Assembly: GCA_015680685.1 (NCBI GenBank)
Contig: MNCI01009664.1
Span: forward strand, 237,990 to 301,989
DNA length: 64,000 nt
Reading direction: 5' to 3'
Origin: Gnetum montanum
Lineage: Eukaryota; Streptophyta; Gnetopsida; Gnetales; Gnetaceae
The number at the start of each line of letters is the position of its first letter. The first letter of the stretch is position 1. Of the stretch, positions 1-10,748 are shown piece after piece. A program made the translations under genes and the position numbers. The notes below the pieces were generated by a model. It was not told the DNA's origin. It worked only from the letters and a program-made list of their open reading frames with translations, and did no database searches.

Positions 1-2
1 CC

Positions 3-680
3 GAACAACATGCAGAGCAGGAGGAACAATCATTTAGTATCCACCAAGAAGACCCTGCTACTGTACAATCAAGGCAGGTGGAAGGAGAAGTTGCTGCAGC
101 ATCTGAACAGGGACGATATCTCACGTTGCCCCAAGATTGTGTTCAGACCATCCATGAAAGGTCCATATTCACTGTAGTGATCATGGAATTAAACTTTGGA
201 ACTTTCGCAGAATTTGCTCCGGAGGCCGTTAGGGATCACCTCAAAGGGTCCCCATTATGGCCTACCCTCTCTGAAAGCAGTGCCTGGTACTTAGGGGAAA
301 CGTACCAATTTTGGCACAATAAAGAAGAAGGCACCACGGTTAACAATTGTGGTGTGACTGTTGATTTCTCTGTTCAAGCCATTTCGGAAGTATTAAACCT
401 TCCGAATACAAGGCCAAAGGTTGCTCAGAACCAGCTGGACACTTTCAGAACCGAGCAACTTAATAAACTGTTGACAGAGAATAAAAGGGTGGCGGAAGAA
501 AAAGAGAAGGCTGACTGGGGTGCCTCTATGGCACAAGCGCAAACTTACGCGGATGCCAAGGCACTCAAGGCCTTACAAGAGGAGAAACTCCAGGCTTGGT
601 TCAACGCCATCAAATCCCAAGACCTGCAGCGCAAGAAAAGGGAAAGACACCCATGGAGGAGCCACCGCTACCAGGAACTA
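3..680 (+). CDS. Additional ORF (aORF) of element A, internally deleted, 5' end off window
   Basis: One frame is open from base 3 past base 650 with no stop, unusual for this window. The N-terminal part holds the block LKGSPLWP and the Trp/Tyr/Phe-rich stretch around YQFWHNKEEGTT, also present in the aORF of C; such domains in plant transposons are usually annotated 'putative plant transposon protein'. At about base 425 the text jumps from the block ending NTRPK to a coiled-coil block (LDTFRTEQLNKLL) that in C lies about 1.2 kb further on, so about 1.2 kb was removed in frame. A second jump near base 590 leads to the C-terminal end. The true stop is probably the TGA near 681 after a small frame slip. 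Function unknown; no catalytic motif seen. Confidence 0.65.
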
Positions 681-835
681 CATGAGTTCCACAAATTTTG
701 TAGTTGTAGCACATTCTTTGTGTTGTGTCTTTGTTTTGTTTGCATTCCACACTGCGGCATAATCCCATTTTTACCATCCAATAATCCCATACATATCCAC
801 TGTATAATCGTTGTAACTCGAGGACGAGTTTTCAT

Positions 836-850
836 TCAATCGTGGGGGTA
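836..850 (+). other. Polypurine tract of element A
   Basis: The sequence CAATCGTGGGGGTA sits directly against the first base of the 3' LTR. The same context, including the upstream ACGAGTTTTCATTCA, occurs in B (6141-6160) and C (17150-17170). In this family the PPT primes plus-strand DNA synthesis. Confidence 0.75.
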
Positions 851-1648
851 TGATGAGTCGTCATTTGGGCAACCGCGATATCGCGTACGCGATATCACAG
901 CCTATCTCCTCATCTATAAATAAGAGGTAGACATATCAGTTATCATCATTAGGAAGTCAGTTTAGAGTTAAGTTTGATTTTAGTTCTTGTGTTTCCTCTC
1001 AACCCTTTTCCTCCCAATGCATGCCCGCAGTGTGGTGAATGTAATTGTACGGCATCCTTTATTTGAGTGTGACGTACTTGGACACGCACATGACCAGCAA
1101 TAAAGATCGAGATTACTTCATCATTGCAGCATTCACTTAGATTAATTATTTATTTACTTGTTATTTACTACTTTCCTAATTAATCTCTCTCACCCTTAAA
1201 CTCCTATTAAACGCGGAATGAGTACAACTTGATCACGAGCACTTAAGTGTGACTACTTGGTAACCCAGTAGCGTACCTAGGATTTGCGCTTGGTAATTCC
1301 AGTGGTAGTCGTGCACGAAGTCCAAGGTGTGTACGGATAATCAAGGAACAGATGTTCATCGCACTTAGGCTAGTTTAAATTCTCTCACCCTCTCTCTCCT
1401 AGATTAGTGAATATTACTTTCCATTGCCTTCAGGAGTAGCGTTAGATTAGAAACCACATCATACACCTCACTCTGGACTAAACCATACATGACAAAGATA
1501 ATACTAGTCCAAGTGGGAAGACAACGAACTGCGACCTAAGGCTAACTGTCTAGATGCCACAACTAGTCTGTCTGCGGAGTTCGACCGAATTGCGCGTGTA
1601 ACGCTCATATTCGTATGGTTGAGTGTAGGGGTACCTCACCACTCATCA
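851..1648 (+). repeat. 3' LTR of element A (798 bp)
   Basis: It begins TGATGAGTCG right after the PPT and ends CCACTCATCA, giving TG...CA ends with a short inverted terminal repeat. It shares the end segment GGGGTACCTC with the LTRs of B, C, F and D. A TATA box lies near 914. Internal stretches such as CAATAAAGATCGAGATTAC recur in the LTR relic D near 16070. Confidence 0.85.
877..921 (+). promoter_or_regulatory. LTR promoter with 20-bp perfect palindrome and TATA box
   Basis: Bases 877-896 read GATATCGCGTACGCGATATC, a perfect palindrome. A TATA box (TATAAATA) follows at 914-921, about 18 bp downstream. Decayed versions of the same GATAT/ATATC palindrome lie just upstream of the TATA in the LTRs of B, C and F. 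The position suggests a transcription factor or DNA-structure site in U3; the binding protein is unknown. Confidence 0.6.
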
Positions 1649-2224
1649 CCAATAGATGAACTTTTCACAAGCATTACTATTTGTGGCTTGAGAGGCCAAT
1701 TACAAATTGGTTGGACTTTGTCATAGAAAATAAATAATTGTCATCATTATAACACTAGACCAAGAGATGAACATTTTCACAGAATTATTATGGGAGAACA
1801 TACACTGGTTTTAATTTTTTAATTCTCAATGTATCAATTCTAGGATTTCATTAATTTGAAAAATATAAAATTTTCTCAACCAAATAATAGATATATATCA
1901 TAAATATATAGCTAAACTAGTTAATGCCATTTAATTAAAAGACATGACTTCCAAGCCCTTCTGTTCTTTTGTAATACAGATTCTGAAATAAATTATTTCT
2001 AAATCCTTACAAAAATGAAGCTTCTGTAATAAAATTAACATAAAATTAATTTCTTTATTTGTATTTGAGATTAAAAATGAGCTTACTTTCAAAGAATTTA
2101 TTGCAATTGAAAGAGATAAAAGATTCATAACAGTAGTGTAGATGTTGGTTAAGAATGACTAATTACCAAATAGGAAAATATCAGCATACAAAGAGTGCAA
2201 CATTTAATCCTGACAGCCACTCAC
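1649..2224 (-). other. Part of GCR1-like intron 2
   Basis: AT-rich sequence between the splice donor of GCR1-like exon 2 (GT at 2224-2223) and the end of element A. I see no exon in it on either strand; short open frames here are AT-rich chance frames. Exon 3, expected to begin with the residues after FFNIVG, is not visible, so the intron continues leftward through element A. Confidence 0.6.
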
Positions 2225-2256
2225 CCAACAATGTTGAAAAAGCTGCATAGCATATC
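2225..2256 (-). CDS. GCR1: GCR1-like seven-transmembrane protein, exon 2
   Basis: A 32-nt exon encoding DMLCSFFNIVG plus two bases, on the minus strand. It is preceded by a 3' splice site (AG at 2258-2257) and followed by GTGAGT (from 2224). In plant GCR1, as I recall the Arabidopsis protein, the residues after FKLVFYLALS are DMLCSFF, so this exon directly continues exon 1, which ends at that point in phase 0. This is the start of the second transmembrane helix. A single short exon would be weak, but sequence, phase and both splice sites agree. Confidence 0.8.
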
Positions 2257-4188
2257 CTGGATTCAATATAACATCAGCAATTAAAATTCTCAGGTTTAAA
2301 ATAAATTAACCCAATACAACCAGCACAAATCATCACCAAAGAACCATCTTTTAGAAAGCAATAGCATATTTTATTTCCTTACAAAAGTGAATATCTATTT
2401 AATTCAGTTTCTAAAAGCAACTTATGTTGTATGCTTTTCAGATTATACCCCCTGTTATAAAATCAAAAAATTTCAAAACCTTCTAAACATTTTATTTGCA
2501 TCACATGCCCTCGGTTTCACTTTTAGCAAAAGACTTCTTCCATTGGTTTTATAATAATTTTTTATTAGTGGTAGCTTAAAAAAGAATGGACAGGATACCA
2601 AGTTGAACACGTACAGTATAAGCATTTTATGTGCTATTAGAGTCACATGTCTGCTCAGTTCATGGTCTTCACTTTCATCTTTATCCCAAATAAAAAAATA
2701 AAAAAAAAATCCTCAAATTCAATGCTCTCCTGCACAATAAGCTGTGTGTGGAGTAGCCCAATTCACTGGCAAGGGTATGATATTTCAACGACCCATAAAC
2801 GCTAAAACTGGTATCTACACAAATTTTATCAAGGGGCTTAACAGAACATCAAGGTCTATTTAATTACCAATAGAACAAAAGTCAATGTACAACTACACAA
2901 ATTTCAAAAGTGCATGATAAGACATTAACAAGCCCAGAAAAGGAAAAATACTGGTTTATGCTAGTCCGCCTCATCAGATCCAATTTGAAAACTTTGTTTC
3001 ATCTGTTTTTCTTTTTTTTCTCAGTGGCACGTGGAATTTGAAGTATCTTGTTGGGCTCTATCACCCTATAACCTCATGAGGACTCTAGCTAACCCAAGCA
3101 TAGTATCCATACTCAGCAGGTACAAGGCACCAGCCTTAAAACTTAGCTTTGTCTGCAGTGCACAATGATATCATTTTCTCTACACCTTGTACACTTATAG
3201 GAATTTGTGATGGTTTCAACACATGATCTATACTTTGCAAAACCAATACATTACATTTCTGCTATTGTGACAATAGTATTACCACCGATTAACATGTCAT
3301 CTCAGCTTAGCACTCGCTTCTGGATTTTATGGTTGAAATGTAGGTGGCTAAGTTATCATATCTCTACAACATTACAGTGTAATTTGAACTTTTCTTCTAC
3401 ATCATCAATGTTATCCGAACTACCATTTTCATGTATAGATCTACTGATAAACTTTCCCAAATTGCTTAGATATCATAAATTTCAATTTCATATCATTAAC
3501 TACGTGAATGACTTTTATGTAGCAAAAGCTCTTAAAGATAAGAAGTTAGGAATGAAGGTCCTGTTCTAGCACACTGATTGACAGAAAATGAAATGTAACG
3601 TTCCATACAGTCTCAAAACTTATTTTAAAAAAATAACAAAGACAAAGAAGAACAAATGAAAGACAAATTAAAGGTTAAAAAACAAAGATTGCTCCAAATC
3701 AAGGTTACCTCCTCAGAGGAAGTGGCTTATAAAATTACAGATAGAATGTTGGTACCGGACAAGAAAAGAGGATATGAATTTTGACTGTTTTTTGAGTGAA
3801 TCCAGTTTATTTAGTGTTACCTGTAGTGTGTTTTTCCTCCAACATAAAAGATCATATTAATAATAAAAACTTGAAAGGATTCATGTTTTTAGGAATTAAC
3901 AAGAACCACCAATTGAAACGTTCCATTAATTTAGCATCAACGACAATGGACAAACTCAAAGTAAACGCAGAAGCAAAATCACTTCAGTTCTCTGAAACAC
4001 TCTCGATATATTGCTTATTTCGCACTCAAACTGCCTCTTCAAACCTAACTATCCATGCACTATCATCTTCAACAAAATCTGGACTCCATATAGCAATCAG
4101 AAAGTGATTTAGCATGCAATAAATCACTTTATTGAATAAATATACCGGATCTGCTTCTTAAGGGACAGCAAAATGTGGAGGCGCTTAC
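2257..4188 (-). other. GCR1-like intron 1 (1932 bp)
   Basis: Bounded by donor GTAAGC at 4188 and acceptor AG at 2257. AT-rich, with several T and A runs; no coding exon or transposon was recognised. Frames such as 3207-3569 and 3796-4107 on the plus strand look like intronic chance frames. Confidence 0.7.
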
Positions 4189-4353
4189 CGACAAGGCCAA
4201 GTAGAAGACAAGCTTGAACGAAAATTTGCGGAGTTCTCTGAAGAGAAGATAGCACAAAACGATGAAAGCCGATCCAAGCAGCGACAAAGCAGAAGCAGTG
4301 ACATTGACGGCCGTGAGTATCTCCTTCTCGCTGGAAGCGAATCCTCCTGCCAT
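4189..4353 (-). CDS. GCR1: GCR1-like seven-transmembrane protein, exon 1
   Basis: Fifty-five codons from ATG at 4353 to a TCG codon followed by the donor GTAAGC (4188). The protein starts MAGGFASSEKEILTAVNV, then has one hydrophobic helix (SALSLLGSAFIVLCYLLF, about residues 21-38) and the block RELRKFSFKLVFYLALS. This matches the N-terminus and first transmembrane helix of plant GCR1, a plasma-membrane protein with GPCR-like topology reported to associate with the G-protein alpha subunit; its receptor function is debated. Exon 2 follows after 1.9 kb; the remaining exons are beyond element A to the left. Gene intactness cannot be judged from here. Confidence 0.85.
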
Positions 4354-5059
4354 GCTTCTTCGTTTCTTGCGTCGGATTCAAAAGGTTCCGGCAACCAGAT
4401 TCAGCAAAAGTTCATGAGTCAGCAAACATAATCCTACACAGATTTGGTCTGAAAATTAGCGATCCCTAGGAGTAAGGAGTAATGTTTTATCCAATCGATG
4501 GAACTCTACAGGAGACCGAAAACCAACCGTCATTCGGAAGCAGATTTGGCAGTGGCTTACGTGAGTTAATTCTGAATTAAAAATGGCATGCTATCGTTGC
4601 TCTGCTAATTAGTGCAATGGGGGGGGGGTTGTTAAGGTGCTAATTAGTGCAATGGACAGAGTGATTAAAGATGTGGGTTATCTAGCTTGCAACTGTTAAT
4701 GCCACAGTCGCCACTGGTCGCCCCAGGCAAAGCAGTTGACATCTTCTCTGTGGATGGAGCAAGGTTGAATTTTCTTCTTTGCCCAGTTTGAATTCCCATT
4801 TTTTCTTCTTCTTTTAATAAATACTTAACAATTTCAACGTGTGTAATTTCAGATAACATGTGATTTCTATTTATAATATAAATCAATTTTGTGAACTTTT
4901 AATTGAAAATCAAATTCACATTTATTCAAATTAATTTTACCGTTTGCTACTACTAAAAAGGGTTCATCACTTGGATATGTTCATCCAACCAAGCAAGTTG
5001 AGTTTAAATTCATTAAAATAAATGGTTACTTTAGTATGATTAAGCTAATGTCAAACTTA
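4354..5059 (-). promoter_or_regulatory. Upstream region of the GCR1-like gene
   Basis: Contains the 5' UTR and presumably the promoter, read right to left. No convincing TATA box was found. It holds a G10 run (4619-4628) lying between two copies of GCTAATTAGTGCAATGG, a short direct repeat. The frame at 4665-4886 resembles no known protein. Confidence 0.4.
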
Positions 5060-5190
5060 TATTAAAATCATTGTAATATAGGTATACTACAAGATATATA
5101 CTCCAATTAGAACTTTGTAACCATAAGAATCAAACCCATGACTTGGAGCTTTCAAGTCTTACCACTAAGCTAAACTCAAAATTTTACTAG
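5060..5190 (-). repeat. Probable tRNA-derived SINE (head region)
   Basis: On the minus strand an A-box-like TTAGCTTAGTGG (complement of 5162-5173) is followed 25 bases later by a B-box-like GGTTTGATTCT (complement of 5126-5136). This is the internal RNA polymerase III promoter layout of tRNA-derived SINEs, with a divergent B box. The body would run left toward 5060; its tail and target duplication were not delimited. It is not a functional tRNA: the acceptor stem does not pair. Confidence 0.5.
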
Positions 5191-5427
5191 AACTTAGATA
5201 CAATGTAATAGTATCTTAGCATAAACATAAATTTCAAAAATGAGGTATTGGCCTAGTAGCATGGGTCTTGGCCTAGTAACCGTAACTCATATTTTCAATT
5301 CTACTAAGTAGCACTAAGTTATAAACTTCTATAAATCTTGGTGTGTATCTATGTTTCACTTATTTCGGGTACCTTATTAATGCACTTCCTAATGTCATGT
5401 TTAATCAATGAATTCACCATGGTCCTA
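5191..5427. other. Host flank left of element B
   Basis: No gene seen. A plus-strand stretch at 5245-5300 with TTGGCCTAGTAG and a second TTGGCCTAGTAA is weakly tRNA-like and could be another degraded SINE head, but no good B box is visible. Confidence 0.3.
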
Positions 5428-5432
5428 CTATT
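5428..5432. repeat. Target site duplication of element B, left copy
   Basis: CTATT immediately before the LTR; the same five bases follow the right LTR at 15214-15218. Five-base duplications are usual for Ty3/gypsy integrases. Confidence 0.85.
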
Positions 5433-6140
5433 TGATGAGTGGCGAGGTACCCTTACACTCAACCATACAAATACAAGCATCTCACGCATGATCCGATCGA
5501 ACTCCAAGAACTAAGTGCTTACACGCCTTAATGGAACACTTAAGGTTAATAGGGGAAGGGTGAAGAGACTAAGTGACTAACTTTCATTAACTATTCACTA
5601 ACTAAGTTCTAAGTATCCTAGCATCAATATCTGTTCCCACTTACCGCACACACCCTGAACCAATGCAATGCTATTGGGATTACCAAACGCTATTCATTAC
5701 TAGGTTACCAAGCATTACACACGTGCTCGAAGCGGTCATACTGAATGCACTTAACTAGGAGAGTAAAGGGTTGAGAGAGATTAATTGTCTAAGAAAGCAT
5801 TTAAACATTTAACAATAATTAAATCGTATTTAGCTTAGTCCACATGCTGCAAGGTTTATTAGAAAGTTCGTCTTTATTGCTGTACACAAATGTGTGCTCA
5901 AGTACAATTTGCTTGAATAAAGATCCATTCACTTTGAGACTTCTATTGCGGGCACATGGAAATTATTCTAACTCTGGAATGGTAAAACTGCTATAGTTTG
6001 GCTAAGGGTCTAAATCTAGATGAGTGAACAAGGGAAAGCCGCCTCTTATTTATAGAACTGGTGATGGGCTGCGATATTGCGTACGCGATATCGTAGGGGC
6101 CAATGTGATATCGCGGCTAATGCAATATTGCTGCTCATCA
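5433..6140 (-). repeat. 3' LTR of element B (708 bp)
   Basis: On the minus strand it begins TGATGAGCAGC after the PPT and ends CCACTCATCA. Compared with the 5' LTR it lacks 106 bp (14538-14643 there) and has about 20 extra bases in the palindromic U3. The missing 106 bp are flanked by TAAT in the longer copy, so slippage between short direct repeats can explain the difference. Confidence 0.9.
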
Positions 6141-6160
6141 TACCCCCATGACTGAATGAA
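6141..6160 (-). other. Polypurine tract of element B
   Basis: Minus strand CATTCAGTCATGGGGGTA abuts the 3' LTR start, preceded by GGACGAGTTTT as in elements A and C. Confidence 0.8.
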
Positions 6161-8042
6161 AACTCGTCCTCAAGTTCCTTACAAAATATTGGGAAGGTAT
6201 GAGATTATTGACTTGAATGATACTAATGGTGAATGGGGTGACATGTGAACAGACCATCATTACAATACATGGCAAAATTAGTGTTCATGACAACAAGAGT
6301 AAACACTATACACATTTGACATCTAGCCTTATTCGACAATTGAGAGAGAAGAGAGAAGAGAGAGGAAAAAGAAGAAGTCTGTTGCTACTGACGCCAAGAT
6401 TGCGCTTTTCGTTGTCCATCCATAAGTGTGTCATCAATTTTGTTCCTTGCATAACTACTTCAGCACTAGTCCATTCCAAGTGTTTGCTCCAGATCCAATC
6501 CGTTGTTGTATGATTGCCATCTGCACACACAACACAGTCTGATATTAGCAAGGGTAAATGAATCACAATGCAGTTAATACCTTGCCTCAGTGTAAGGTCC
6601 ATTGGCTGAGTTGTGATATGGCTAATGCGGATTTGGAGATATAATATTAGTGGCTACCTGAGGTATAGGGGTTAAGAAAAAATCAAAAAATTGGACCAGG
6701 ACCCCCATGACTGAGAGCGAACCTTCGGTAGCGAGAGAATGGAAAAAGATAAGGAATAAGAAAGATGGAGAAAAAGAAACAACGAGAATGTTGATAAAAT
6801 GGATATCAAAGATGGAGATGAACAAAATAAGTGTTGATTGCAAAAAATGTTTAGGGGAAAGAAATTAACAGATGCACCAAATAGGAATGCCAGTGGGTCC
6901 TCCCCAAAGCAGGCTCATGCCCTTAATGCCCTGACAACCCCACATTTAAAGAGTCCGTAGGCCCTAGAAATGTCATTTGGAAGCAAGAGTTAAAGTCTTA
7001 ACCATAAGAGTTTACCAAAAAAAAAAAAAAACAATGCATCAACCAAAATATGGACTACTAATACAACCGGCAATGAGGTGAAAGATGGAGAAAGAAGGAT
7101 GGAAAGAAGAGAATGGAATGGAGTCTCACAAACAAGGTGGTGTACAGCCCCTTGTGTATTTATGGTTAATGTGACTTAGTAGATCTCATTCCAAATCCAG
7201 CCTCAAACAATCCACATCCAGTGACTTCGCATTAATACATTTGGCCAATCCATCCACTTGAAGTAACAAGAATGCTTCCACCAAAGAGTCACCACCATTT
7301 CGACGAAACGAAAGAGGAGAAAGTAGGAAGCGAGAAGGGCCTTAGTTAGAGGGAACATGTTTATTTAGTTCCATAACCAGTGCTTGTAGCCCAGATGATT
7401 ATTTTTTTTAAGGGGTGTGCTTTGAATTCTCACTATTTTTTTTTTTTTTGCGTGAGAACCACACCATGCAAAGACTTATTATTTTTATTAGCTTAGCTTC
7501 CTGATAATGGAGCAACGTCGGAATGGTACGGGAGACTCAAGAAGAAAACATCCAAGCACCCAAGAGAATGGCCAACACAAAGGTATCAAATCCCTTTGAA
7601 GTCACACCCTTTTCAGTCTTTGAGTCCTTCCTTAGTTTGAGAAATGCCCAGTCACCGATTCGTTGATAGTTCTTATTAGTGAGAAAGGGGACTGTACAGT
7701 TCCAAGCCAAGAGAGACCATAGAAATTTGTGGATGCATGGATGACGTGGACTCATTGCCTGTTATATCAAAAGAACCATACCCAAGTATCAACATCATCA
7801 CTCAAAGGTAAAAACCAAACATTAGTAATCAATGGAATACAGTTCATACCATCTTCGGAGCACTTATTAAGCGACAAACCTTAACAAAACAAAACAAATA
7901 AACTCACGAATAAACGAAAAAGTATGAACGATGTTGCAAAACAAAAACAAGAAAAGTTAAAGAAATTTGTAAAACAAAAATGTGTAAAACAAAAACTTCA
8001 AAAGAAACTGAGGGCTTTGATTGATCAGCATAGGTGGCCATC
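6161..8042 (-). other. Non-coding 3' internal region of element B (aORF deleted)
   Basis: Between the pol end and the 3' LTR there is no aORF block like those of A and C. The region near 6893-6980 is clearly related to 21018-21110 of C, so the same 3' region is present minus the aORF. It contains a TATA-like CCATAAATACA (minus, 7154-7164) and a PPT-like TCAGTCATGGGGG (minus, 6701-6715), the same order as in C. Runs of A (7017-7031) and T (near 7436-7450) occur. Confidence 0.6.
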
Positions 8043-8062
8043 TCCCCCATGACTAAGTTGAA
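8043..8062 (-). promoter_or_regulatory. Second PPT-like site at the end of pol, element B
   Basis: Minus strand TTAGTCATGGGGGAGATGG lies just after the integrase stop. Element F has the same site after its pol (61462-61478), including the upstream CTCCTCCTTTCAAC. An extra PPT between pol and the env-like ORF has, as I recall, been reported for Athila/Calypso elements; a role here is inferred. Confidence 0.5.
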
Positions 8063-8090
8063 AGGAGGAGATCTGAAATAATGAGCGAGG

Positions 8091-9527
8091 TCATCCTCTC
8101 TCAGAGGTATTATGTGCACCAGCTATTCTAAGTTCATGGAAGGGTTTGGTTTGTTGCACATTGACCAATAATATCTTATCAGGGCTTTTAGGTTTATATA
8201 TGGTCATGGCTCCTGAGGAAAAGGTTGTGTGAATAATGTAAGACCCTTCCCACAATGTTTGAAATTTTGTGCGTTGGGGCACATGTGTGGGGTTCCAGTA
8301 AAAGACCTTATCTCCTAGTTGGTACTTAACCTTTCAAATTTTTAAGTCATGACGTTTTTTGTTATGTGCCTTGTGCAACTCATTTGATGACAGGGCAACC
8401 AATCGATTTTCGTCTATCACGTTTAATGTTGCTAATCTTTGTTTTTGTGCTAGATCAAGGTCAAGATGGAGGTCACATGCCATGGATATTGTATGGAGCT
8501 CGGTTTGAATTGGAAGCTTTGGAAGTTTTCTGTATACTAACTCATAGGGAGAGTAACTTGTAAGGAGTTTCCAAGTGGAGCAGTATGCCTAAAGAGCATT
8601 GTTCAGTTTAGTGCTCCAATCTTGCCTATATTTGCTAATTATCCTTGTTAATATTTTAATAATCGCTCGATTAGTGACCTTAGCTTGGCCATTAGCTTGG
8701 GGGTGATAAGGTGTAGTCAATTTATGTTCAACCCCTAAGCATTGCATCAACTTCCGAAAGGTTGCACCTGTGAAGTGTGTTTCATTATTCGAGATAAGTG
8801 CACATGGCACACCAAACCTATTTACGACTTATTGTTGTACAAACTGTGCAGCTGTAGATGATGTGCAGTCTATTACAGCAGCTGCTTCAACCCATTTTGT
8901 TAGATAGTCAATAGCAATAATGATATAAGCTTTTCCATTAGACATCGGTGTAATGGGCCCCATAAAATCTATTCCCCAAATGTCAAAGGGTTCCAAAGGT
9001 TGAATCCATTGTTGCAAACCCTCCATTCTAGCAGTCATTTCTCCATCACGTTGACAACACTCACAGGATTGGACAAATTGATAGGCGTCTCGAAATAGTG
9101 TTGGCCAGTAATATCCTGCAAGCAGGATCTTAATAGCCATTCGTCTCCTTGCATAGTGACCCCCACAAGGGCCCTCATGAGCATTCTGGAGAACTCTTAG
9201 TTGGTCCACATCGGTCACACACCATCGAACCAAGCCATTAGGACAAACTTTGTAAAGTTGTCCATTGATCTCCATGAAGTACTTGGCTCTGTGAAGAAAC
9301 TGTTGTTTGTTCCTAAAGTTTAGCTCCTGTGGTGTTTGTTGGGAAAGGAGATAGGTAAGAATGCTACTATACCAATTTGTTCCCATGGGTTGGTTATTCA
9401 CTACACCGGCAAAGAGGGCTTCATCTGGAAAATGATCCGATATGGCGTATTCATCCTCTTTGCTGTCCCAGTGCAACTGAGATAAGTGATTTGCAACTAT
9501 GTTCTTGGTGCCCTTTCGATCTATCAT
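8091..9527 (-). pseudogene. Integrase of element B (catalytically inactive)
   Basis: Covers the end of the RNase H tether, the HHCC zinc domain (HEGPCGGHY ... CECCQ, about 9030-9190), the core and a C-terminal region (8091-8282). Integrase joins element DNA to the genome with a DDE triad. The first Asp is present in GIDFMGP; the second, usually in SDNG, reads SNNE; the Glu of the GQAEV motif reads GQAKV. Two of three catalytic residues are therefore gone, both explicable by G-to-A changes. A stop after FVQQ (about 8827) interrupts the core. All pieces share one frame with RT. Confidence 0.85.
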
Positions 9528-9530
9528 TGT

Positions 9531-10748
9531 TCATTCGAACTCCTGTAGGATTACCAGCCAACATATAATATGAGGGCTAACCATTGGCTTGTTCATGAGG
9601 AACCTGATTGCACTATGATTCGTATGAATGTACACTTTGTAGCCTAACACATAGTGCCTAAACTTGTCTAGTGCAAACATTATAGCCATTAATTCTTTTT
9701 CTGTAGTTGTGTAGTTAAGTTGTGCACCGGCAATACTCTTACTTGCACAATGGATGTAATAAGGACGTTTTTGGTCATCTAACTGTGTAAGTACGACTCC
9801 TAAGGCATAATTGGATGCGTCAGTCATTATATGGAATGGTCTAGACTAGTCAAGGGCTTGTAGAATGGGAGTTTCTACAAGCCTTTGTTTCAGAGTTTGG
9901 AATGCTTGTACACATTCCCTGGTCCATTCGAATGGTGCATCTTTCTTCGTTAGTTCTACCAATGGTTTGGCAATCTTGGAGAAGTTTTCAATGAATCTCC
10001 TATAGTAGCCAGTGTGTCCAAGGAATGACCGAATGTCTTTCACAATTTTCAATTGTCGGGTGATTCCTTGGATGACCTTAACTTTATCTGGGTCTACCTC
10101 TATTCCTGAATGTGAGATCTTATGCCCAAGTACTACACCCTCTTGGACAATTAAATGGCTTTTCTGCCAGTTGAGCCTTAAGTTGGTTTCTATACATCGT
10201 TTTAGCACTTTCTCTAATTGGTCCATGGCTTGATCAAAGCTTGTCCCATAAGTGGAGAAGTCATCCATGAAGACTTCTACTCCGTTCCCTATCTGCTGTT
10301 GGAATATGTTTAGAACTAAACGTTGAAATGTGGCAGGAGCATTGCACAAGCCAAATGGCATTTGTTTATATGCAAATGTTCCCCAAGGACTAGTGAATGT
10401 TGTTTTGGCTTGATCTTCTGGTGCTATCCGTATTTGGTTATATCCACTATACACATCCAGAAAACTATAATAGCGATGCCTTGCTATGGTGTCTAAGACT
10501 TGGTCAACGAATGACAACAGGAAATGATCCTTAAATTTTTCCATGTTTAGCAACCTAAAATCTATACACACCCTCCATTTGCCTCCCTTCTTAGGCACGA
10601 TCACCAGAGGGCTAACCCATTCACTATTAGCAATGGGATATATGAACCCGGCCTTAAGAAGCTGTTCTATTTCTTCTTTTACTATTTGTTTCAATTTTGG
10701 GTTCAATCTCCTCTGCAGTTGTTTTTGAGGTTTCATGGAGGGATCCAT
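9531..10748 (-). pseudogene. Reverse transcriptase and RNase H of element B
   Basis: RT spans 9846-10748 (about 300 residues uninterrupted) with VSPLVIVPKKGGKWRVCIDF, SGYNQIRIAP, TTFTSPWGTFAYKQMPFGLC and the catalytic VFMDDFSTYG (about 10259-10274); the Phe-x-Asp-Asp form is typical of Athila. RNase H (9531-9827) has MTDASNYALG and TEKELMAI, but the third acidic position reads TNHSAI instead of the usual TDHSAL. A single TAG, from a Trp codon, separates RT from RNase H near 9850. Enzyme of the element particle, copying genomic RNA to DNA. Confidence 0.9.

Larger units (their letters stand above)
1..1648 (+). mobile_element. Element A: 3' end of an Athila-like Ty3/gypsy retrotransposon
   Basis: The window opens inside the additional ORF of this element and continues through a tail, a polypurine tract (836-850) and a complete 3' LTR (851-1648). 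The LTR starts TGATGAG and ends CTCATCA, like those of B and C, and the aORF matches that of C (17330-20135), so A belongs to the same family. The 5' LTR, gag and any pol are left of the window, so a target duplication cannot be checked. The host sequence to its right belongs to a GCR1-like gene on the other strand, so A most likely lies in intron 2 of that gene. Confidence 0.85.

Noticed and set aside
1931-2128. 65-codon minus-strand frame beside GCR1 exon 2
   Set aside because: AT-rich, no similarity to GCR1 exon 3 and no splice support.
3207-4107. Plus-strand frames of 120 and 103 codons
   Set aside because: They fall in GCR1-like intron 1, with no motif or codon signature.
5126-5173. Functional tRNA gene
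   Set aside because: A and B boxes are present, but there is no acceptor-stem pairing and the B box is divergent, so it is called a SINE head.
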